NCBI GenBank assembly: GCA_963921195.1
Contig: OY992536.1
Span: forward strand, 177,700,995-177,764,994
DNA: 64,000 bases
Source: Pegoplata infirma
Lineage: Eukaryota; Arthropoda; Insecta; Diptera; Anthomyiidae
Direction of reading: 5' to 3'
Shown here: positions 57,453 to 64,000 of the stretch, piece by piece
Position numbering within the stretch: the stretch's first letter is position 1
Layout of the letters: each line of letters begins with the position of its first letter
Notes under the pieces: generated by a model
Databases searched by the model: none
What the model was told of the DNA's origin: nothing
The model's input: the letters and a program-made list of their open reading frames with translations, nothing else
Made by a program: the position numbers and the translations under genes

Positions 57453-58425
57453 GTGTAGTGAAAAAATTTAAGTTCTCGAAACAAGAAAATTTATTTTTTA
57501 AATCTCGTGACAATATTTAGAGCGTGAGAAAAATGTGGATAAATTACACAGGTTGACAAAATTTTAACTTTTTTAATTTGCCTGACCTTTGACAACTGAT
57601 TTATATGGATTTTAGTGTGATAATTCCGAATCTGTTATCCAATTGTTTCCATCAGCTCGCGTTCGCTAGCAAATCGCTGTTAAAGTGTCGAAAAAGTGCG
57701 TTTTTTACCAACTTTTCTTGCACTAAAAAATATTATTCATTAACTGTTTGTAGTTTATTTAAAAAGTTTTCCGTTTAGTCGTTTTTAAAAGAAAAAACAT
57801 TTGATGTTTAGTTTTTATTAATGACTACTTCTCTTCTTTGTTAAAAAAATAACACACAAAAAAATAAAGACTTTCATTAACATTTAATCTTTAAAGTCAT
57901 TTATTTTTGTTCTGTAAGTAAAAACTACTAATTATTCTTTAAATTTTTAATGATTTGTGTAAGTCATTTTTTTTAAATTGTTGGTATTTTTTAATGAGAT
58001 ATCATTAGTTTTTACCTACACAAGTAGGTTATTTTTTTGTAGAAAAAAAATTCAAAAAATTATTTATAGAAATATAAAAACATGTTTGTATCAAGTGACT
58101 TTGGCACGATGGGTAAAAATAACAGAACTATCATTAATTTTTAATTTTTTCGTAGATTATTTTTTCGAATTTGTTGGTAAAAAAGAATGAAAAAAACGTA
58201 ATTTTTTAATTTTTAATGTTATTTATTTTAGAAAATTTTGTCAAGAGAAAAAAATAAATGTTGATGTTTGTTAAAACAAATGAATAATTACTGGAATGGT
58301 TTTCAATTGTTTATTCACGGGTTTTAAGTGTGTTTTTCATTTGTTTTTGCCTACAAAATATTTTGAGTGTGGCTATAATTACCAAAAAAAAAATTTAGTG
58401 CCTCAGTTTTTAACACGAACTTAAC
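57453..58425. other. Unassigned AT-rich sequence, possible decayed MITE
   Basis: CACACAAAAAAATAAAGACT near 57853 and the complement-like CAAAATATTTTGAGTGTG near 58355 could be weak termini; the case is not strong. No gene. Confidence 0.35.
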
Positions 58426-58429
58426 TATA

Positions 58430-58850
58430 TTGGATGCCAGGATTCCAAAACTGGTATTAGCTTTTTTCTGACAGCTTTAGTTTTCGAGTTATTAAAAAGG
58501 GCATAAATATTCAGACAAAATTAAAGAGGTCATAAATTTAAAAATTTTATTTTAGGGATATCTCAAAAACTAAAGATGGCTCAACAAAAGTAAGAGCATT
58601 TTTGGAATCAGCATATCCAACATACCTAAAATCGTCATTCACTTTTTGGATGTAAGACTAGTGTTGGTAAATATAGACTCACAAACATGCCAAAAACAGC
58701 CTATTTTCAAAGTTTCCTTAGGCTATATCTCCAAAACTAAAGCTGACCCAAAAAAAACGGCAGCCAGATTTGAAATCAGCGTACCCCTAATACCCAAAAT
58801 TAGCTATCAGAACCCGGGCAAAAAAAAGTGTTGCCCTGTGTTATGGTGAG
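58430..58850 (+). repeat. Two diverged direct modules of about 170 bp
   Basis: GG(G/C)(A/T)ATATCTC(A/C)AAAACTAAAG, followed by GAATCAGC(A/G)TA and CCTAAAATCG/CCCAAAATTAG, occurs at about 58555 and 58722. Unclassified; frame 58646-58849 is a by-product. Confidence 0.45.
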
Positions 58851-58924
58851 CGTTATCGAAAATTGATAGAAAGGTCACGTGAGAACTTGAGTAAATCTAA
58901 ATTCACTCACATGATAAGTGTTTA

Positions 58925-59774
58925 GGCCGGATGGGTATTCACCATTTGCGAATTCACTCGGAGGCCATAAGGCCCATTGAGACTCCCTTAATTATTTTTC
59001 CCTACTCACCCTCTGATATAAAGTTTTACTTCTTAAACCACTCCGATTCTCTAAGGTATTCTGCTAGAGACGTCAATGAGACACCGTTTAGACAATCCAG
59101 GTCATTGAAAAATCTTTGCCCCAAATACTTAAGGCGGCTTCTCATTAGACCCGTACATTCACATAACAAGTGCTTCACAGACTCCTCCTCCTCCACTTCT
59201 CCTCAACTTCTACAATAGTTAATATCAGAAATTCTTATACGCACGGCCATCTGGACAATTATACAGTGTCCTGTAATTACTCCTGCTAATAGGCTAACCG
59301 TCCGTTTGCCAAAAGTAAGAAGACTTTTTGTCCTCTTGGGATTTGGCAGTGGCAACAGGGTTCTCGATATCCTTCACGTAGTCAGTGATATCCACCTATA
59401 TTTCATTCTATTCTCAGATACCCTATCGATTTCGTTCATCAACTCCACTTAGGAATCGAGATGTCAGGTTCCACAAGCTCCCCCACCGATTCCGAGATAT
59501 TTCTCGCACATTCATCAGCCAATTCGTTCCCAGCGACCACACTATGTCCAGAGACCCAGATTAGCTTGACTGTGTGCTGATTGATTCGACGAAGGGATTG
59601 TATACAATTTCCAACGATTCCCGATTTTACAGTGTTTGATTCTAAGGCCTTTAGAGCTGCAAGACAATCAACAAAAATGTTAATGACGCAAGGACGAAGG
59701 TCCCGTGTCATAATCATCTGCGCGGCTTCATCAATTGCAAGTACCTCAGCCTGAAAAACACTATAGAAGGCCAA
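58925..59774 (-). pseudogene. LINE ORF2 C-terminus, fragment 3
   Basis: Minus-strand 3' end of an RNase H-bearing LINE. The open part (59774 to 59439) reads YSVFQAEVLAIDEAA (second acidic motif), INIFVDCLAALKALE (third; Cys replaces the usual Ser) and WVSGHSVVAGNELADECAR (conserved His and fourth acid). The first acidic motif is cut off by the 5' truncation. A frameshift near 59439 moves the frame to LLAGVITGHCIIV, then a zinc-knuckle region with an in-frame TGA (59203-59205) and KHLLCEC, ending YLRESEWFKK and TAA (59026-59028). The UTR contains GAGTCTCAATGGGCC. It is a different family from fragment 1. Confidence 0.85.
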
Positions 59775-59812
59775 GGCCGATCATATAACACCTTACACTA
59801 GGGAGTTTAACA
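59762..59812 (-). mobile_element. Small B-type DINE fragment
   Basis: CAAGGCCGATCATATAACACCTTACACTAG matches the left terminal part of element B; it is joined to the 5' break of LINE fragment 3. Confidence 0.45.
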
Positions 59813-60014
59813 AAAAAAATCCTTTTTTTAATTTTTGCGGGATATGAAAAAAAAAATCCTTTTGAAGCGGGATATGAATTCTTATAGACCGAAAGATTTT
59901 TGAGAATCTTTTCAAATATTTTTAAGTATTTAATATGGTTGTAAAACACAAAACATAATATTAATATTTTGTACTCTATACTTAACTGGTATTGTACTAG
60001 GTCACATATGTATT
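59813..60014. other. Unassigned sequence
   Basis: Short duplicated GCGGGATATGAA words near 59838 and 59868. Nothing else. Confidence 0.35.
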
Positions 60015-61345
60015 TAAGGGAACGAGAGAGCGGACGAGCAACAGAAAGTGGAGAGAGCTAATAGCAAAAATGATCAGTAGAAGATTGTGGTCATGCTACA
60101 ATCTAAAAAACACTAACTATTTACTTTCACTTACAAGATGGAACTGCCGTACACTTACTACACAGAAAAAAATAAAAATGAATTTCAATTACGAAATTCG
60201 TTGATTCAATTAAAAAATTAATTGATTTCGGACGTATCACGAAAATGCGCATATTAATTACTCATTTTGTTTGAAAACAGTTTTAAAACTTAATTAAATT
60301 GTTAATTGAATCAATTAAAGTTTTAATTGAAAATAAAATGGAAAACCAATTAAAATTGTAATTAAATAAACTAAAAAAAAAATAATATAAAATTAAAAAT
60401 CAATAATATAGATTTATTGATTCACATAAAATGTTTAATTGAAAAAAGACCACAACTCAATTTAATTTTAAAGTTAAACTTCAAAAAATGCCCTAAAATA
60501 AATAAACATAGAATTTTTTTGTTTTTTATTATTAAGATTTTTTTTTTCTTTATTAAATATAAACACTTGGTATAGTTTTGCATAGAAACATTAAAGTAGT
60601 ATTTTAAAATATCAATAACTATTTAAAACTACATTTTTATTTTTAAATCATGTTATTGCATGCATTTTTGTCGCTTTACTAAAGTTGAAACAAAAAAAAA
60701 TTGTATTATATTTCAATGTGCACAACACATCATATAATTTTTTTTTGTTTCAACTGTACAAATTTTATCAGCAAACAATTTATCCGCAACGACCAGTCGC
60801 CTTAAAGAAAACAATAAAACTAAATTTTGTTCTTGCGTTTTTATGTATTCATTGGCTGCTAGTAGCAGCCTGCTACCACCAAAATATACAAAACAATAGT
60901 TCAAAAGTTTTTTTTGTTGTTTTTTGCATTTTTATTTTTTCATTGGCTACTAACACTAATGCATACAAAACCGGTTTCGTTTGTTTATTTAATTTTTGTT
61001 TTCAGTAAAGTCAAGAATTCAATTAAATCATTAATTGAATCAATTAAAATGTTTAATTGAAGTTAAATTTAATATCAAATCCACTTTTAATTAAAAAAAA
61101 AATTACGATATTATTTTCTGTGTAGAGTGATCACCGGGCACTGCCTTGTAGTTTATCATAAACTGCCCTGCTTTTTCCAGAATCTCATTACACATATTGG
61201 GCAGACATGTCTTCGAAAGCTTGGAAACGGTTTCAAATGTCGACCTTAGGCAAATAATAAAATTAGCGTTGAGGACTAACGCGTTCTATCAGCGTCACTA
61301 AGGAATTACTGTGGTTTAGCTATGAAAAATTCGTGAAAAATTAAC
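60015..61345 (+). pseudogene. LINE ORF2 C-terminus, fragment 4, split by a MITE
   Basis: Only the region after RNase H remains. Before the insertion, 60024-60158 reads NRKWRELIAKM and RRLWSCYNLKNTNYLLSLTR. After it, from 61123, VITGHCLVVYHKLPCFFQNL continues. The two halves are in one reading frame if the 962-bp MITE and one TA are ignored, so the coding sequence was still in phase when the MITE landed. The knuckle region (GQTCLRKLG) is eroded and later parts are frameshifted to KELLWFSYE near 61310. Confidence 0.78.
60161..61122. mobile_element. MITE family Q, copy 3, inside LINE fragment 4
   Basis: It begins CACAGAAAAAAATAAAAATG and ends ATATTATTTTCTGTG; TA flanks both sides (60159-60160, 61123-61124). 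The terminal parts match copy 1 (1037-1807), including AAATTCGT and AAAATGCGCATA/AAAATGCGCAAA. The 107-codon frame inside (60685-61008) has LLVAACYHQNIQ and two hydrophobic stretches, but no recognisable domain. Confidence 0.82.
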
Positions 61346-61869
61346 GCGTTAATTAAACATTTTACAGATTTTTTACTTATTATTTTGAGAGTAAAGTTTG
61401 TAATACAAAAATTTTCAATATTTTTTTTTTTAATTTTGTGTTACGACCTAAAAATATTTAGTTAAAAACCTACACATGTTAATATTTTTTAGGTGTTTTT
61501 CTGTAAGTGCCATTTTACATAATAATAATTTTTTTTATACATAAATGTATCTAGGGCCAAATAAGATTACATGTGTTTTGCAAAAAAAAAAACTGAAAAA
61601 AAAAAATTTCAAAGTACAACGAAATACAACATTTGTTGCTGTCTAACATTTAGTAAAAACTACAAGAGTTTTTAGCATTTATGACTGTATTTATGTTTGT
61701 ATAGGCAACCCACACTAAAATTTCATACTGAACGCCAAATAATAACAATATTTATAAATACAAATGTTTTTTTTCTATTTTTTTTTGCGATTTTTCATTT
61801 TTTGTTTTCATAGCAAAAAACGAAAATAAAAAATGCAAATATATATAAATTCGTACATATAGGGGAAGC
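61346..61869. other. Unassigned AT-rich sequence
   Basis: Nothing identifiable. Confidence 0.4.
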
Positions 61870-61872
61870 TTA

Positions 61873-62269
61873 AGGTAGAAACAGAACAAGCACGGCACGG
61901 GGGACGGTTGCCGTTGCCGGAGAATATAGGCCCAAAACAATGACGGGGGACGGCGACGGCAAAAAATGTCATTTGTTTGTTCAGTGGTGCTAACTTTTAA
62001 TAAAATAAGCGTAATTTTACGGGAAAAAATCGCTAACCACATAGTCAATGTGGTTAAGTTGGCACTACTGTACGTTCGTTACACCATTGTGAATGAAAAG
62101 ATAAAAATTTGTTGTGAAAATGCGGCAACCCTGGAGTGTGAGAGGAAGGGAGAATGAGAGAACCCGGAGAACAATTAAAATAAGTTTTAATTTTTTGCCG
62201 TGCCGGTCACAGTTTTTAACTGTCAAATCGAATGGAAAAAGTCGTGCCGGGCTTGTTCTGTTCATACCT
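61873..62269. mobile_element. MITE, possibly PIF/Harbinger-like (TTA flanks)
   Basis: The ends are AGGTAGAAACAGAACAAGC and, on the other strand, AGGTATGAACAGAACAAGC, continuing CGGCAC. TTA occurs on both sides (61870-61872, 62270-62272). It is the most GC-rich stretch of the window (GACGGGGGACGGCGACGGC). The 3-bp TTA duplication and AGG termini fit PIF/Harbinger, but two-base shifts of the boundary are possible. The frames inside (61752-62265) are by-products. Confidence 0.65.
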
Positions 62270-62505
62270 TTAAGTGGATTTTTTTGATGTGTTTAGACGA
62301 CGATGATCAAGTTAAATTTAGGTCAAAATATTTAATAAAGTGACAAATAAGTGTATAAAAATTTGAATTATTTTGTTTAGTATGGATTTTGGAATACTAT
62401 TAGGACTGATAACTCAATTTTCCATAGCTAAATGAGACTTTAAACAATAGGAACAATTTTGTTTTAATTATTTGGATAAGATTAGAAATTTCTAATGCAA
62501 ATATA
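62270..62505. other. Unassigned AT-rich sequence
   Basis: Nothing identifiable. Confidence 0.35.
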
Positions 62506-63146
62506 CAGTGACTCACAACTTATTTCGTGCACTAGATAACAAAAAGTAAATTTTTAAAAGACAAACCTTTTTACTAGGGATGTGATAGTCAAAAACGATA
62601 TCTACCAATTATCTTTCCGAATCAAGAAATTATCGTTAAAATGGCATCGATTTGTTTTTGCGTATTTTGGTGAAAATGCATATTTTTGCATATTTTGTGT
62701 ATATTTCCAACTTTTAAGTGCCTATTTTAGCATATTTTGGTCTAAATTATCAAAAACACAAATTTTAATTCTTTAAATGGTAAATTATCCGATCTTTCCC
62801 ATCTCCGAACTTATCCAGCCTATGAGAAGAAGTCTATAAGAAGTTACTGCATCGTGCCTTCTACAGACGTACAGACAGACGTACAGGCAGGCGTACATCA
62901 CATGACTGACCGATATGTTGATGCTACACACATGAAATGACAACATGGGTATAAAAAAACAATTTCTAGTTCAACGCTCGAAGCACATTTATTATTTACT
63001 CAATCTGGACGTTGTTAAGCTTAAATTAAACACAGCATTTTTTTTAAATAATACTCGTTTGGTAATAATAAGGTTTGATATTTTTATTTTTGTCTTTAAC
63101 GAATTATGATTTATTATTTACTGCACGAAATAAGATGTTACCCACT
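62506..63146. mobile_element. Tc1/mariner-like MITE, decayed
   Basis: The ends are CAGTGACTCACAACTTATTT and, on the other strand, CAGTGGGTAACATCTTATTT, both followed by CGTGCA(C/G)TA. The left flank is TA; the right is TC. CAGTG termini of this type are typical of Tc1/mariner. A DINE end remnant lies inside (62862-62955). Confidence 0.65.
62862..62955 (-). mobile_element. DINE end remnant inside a MITE
   Basis: CAGACGTACAGACAGACGTACAG followed by GACCGATATGTTGATG, ATGAAATGACAAC and GGGTATAAAAAA. Confidence 0.5.
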
Positions 63147-63436
63147 GTCTTTGTATTTAATTAATCTGGAAAAATTTTTTGGGTGTAAAACCCCCATTAA
63201 GTATACTTACAAACACAAAATCATCATTATTACAATAAACATCCAAAAATCTTACCTGTAATGAGAAGAAATAAAAATTTTATATTAGTCATTTTGTCAA
63301 ATTAACAATTAATTAATTAAAATTATTAATATCTAAATATTTGCTAAAAATATCAGAAGTAGTATTTAAAACATGCATGCCGCCCTCGATTATTTTTCAT
63401 TGTCAGAAGGTGATAAACCAGTTTATACTATATCTT

Positions 63437-64000
63437 ACAAGGGAAGTATCTCAACCCTTATGAACCGATTTGCATGAAACGTAAAATATATATAAAAGAG
63501 ACAATTCTAAGGTTGGGGTGTCTCGGCTTATCGGCCATATCGGGGATTTAGGGGTTCAAAACATGGGTCATAAAATGGCGAAAAAATTGTTTTTTGGATT
63601 TTTCAGCAATTTCTTTTTAAGAAACTATATGATGTTTACATATGAGAAAAAAGGTTTTTTTAATGCCTATTCAATGGTGGCAAAACCTTGTAAAATTTTG
63701 GTTTCGTTAAATACTTTTTTCATGAAAATGTGTAAATTTTGGGGGGTATTTATATGAAGACATAGACCCACGGTGTCCATATGAATACGAAATAATCTTT
63801 ATTAAATTTAAGTCGACACGTATTTTTGCACTAGAGGATATTCCTGTTACTTCGGGAGTTATCGAAATTTTCCCGGAGGTCCACATTGTTTCATAAGGCG
63901 ACAACGAAATTTTAAAACACTGATATGGCCGATAAGCCGAGACACCCCAACCTTAAAATCGTCTCTTTTATATATATTTTAAGTTAAAATATTAAAAAAA
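63437..64000. mobile_element. MITE with ACAAGGGAAGT terminus, runs off the window
   Basis: It begins ACAAGGGAAGTATCTCAACC, the terminus of the MITE at 42593. An inner inverted pair of about 60 bp lies at 63482-63541 and 63921-63981 (GGTTGGGGTGTCTCGGCTTA against its complement). CGACACGTATTTTT near 63812 is also shared with the 42593 copy. The right terminus is outside the window. Frames 63518-63904 are by-products. Confidence 0.7.

Noticed and set aside
57850..58371. A TA-flanked MITE with CACACAAAAA ends
   Set aside because: The terminal match is too weak and no flanking duplication could be fixed.
60685..61008. 107-codon frame with hydrophobic segments
   Set aside because: It lies entirely within a MITE that interrupts a LINE, is low complexity, and has no recognisable domain; I cannot support it as a gene.
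61752..62265. Possible host exon in the GC-rich patch
   Set aside because: The patch is bounded by inverted repeats and TTA flanks; the frames overlap on both strands and show no domain.

Overview
The window is very AT-rich, repeat-dense nuclear DNA of an insect. It is most likely from a higher fly (Diptera), and a calyptrate such as a blowfly or muscid is my best guess. The basis is the many repeats with INE-1/DINE-1 (mini-me) architecture: a TATACCCTC...GAGGGTATA hairpin, an AAGTATATATATTCATGATC-type block, a GTCC/GTCT microsatellite and an ACTTGTTT end. There are also decayed LINE C-termini with RNase H domains and a gypsy-type tRNA-Lys primer-binding motif. I found no intact host protein gene, rRNA gene or canonical tRNA gene. 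Nearly all open frames are short, low-complexity translations of repeats. The only convincing coding sequence is retrotransposon debris at 50.5 kb, 52.0-54.0 kb and 59.0-61.3 kb.

Layout. 0-5.6 kb: a terminal foldback, a MITE inside a MITE (813-2075), two DINE-type elements (one carrying a hAT-like foldback MITE with an exact 8-bp target duplication), a truncated foldback and a decayed array of about 140-bp modules. 6.4-12.5 kb: a foldback array built from about 21-bp units, a TA-flanked MITE, a CACTCA-rich hAT-like MITE and a 1.3-kb foldback. 12.5-20.4 kb: small tandem repeats, palindromic elements, then a foldback array interrupted by two DINEs, one of them holding a 1.1-kb foldback. 20.4-31.5 kb: a dispersed family called T here, a triplicated hairpin unit (24.65-25.72 kb), and more DINEs, one carrying a near-perfect 274-bp palindrome at a TA site. 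31.6-39.1 kb: a 2.9-kb compound foldback containing a tRNA-derived SINE with a 12-bp target duplication, another foldback array and two MITE copies. 39.8-49.8 kb: an unclassified 2.2-kb element made of GTGGGCG modules, a DINE with a TA-flanked MITE, and a long composite containing about 86 copies of a 16-bp unit. 50.2-61.3 kb: five LTR-end/primer-binding-site remnants, a hAT-like MITE and four LINE fragments. 61.8-64 kb: MITEs, the last running off the window.

The most informative property is stratigraphy. At several loci the window itself contains both the interrupted and the uninterrupted version of a repeat, so insertion boundaries, target duplications and relative order can be read directly. 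Family names P, Q, S, T, U, K and N are labels made for this annotation only.
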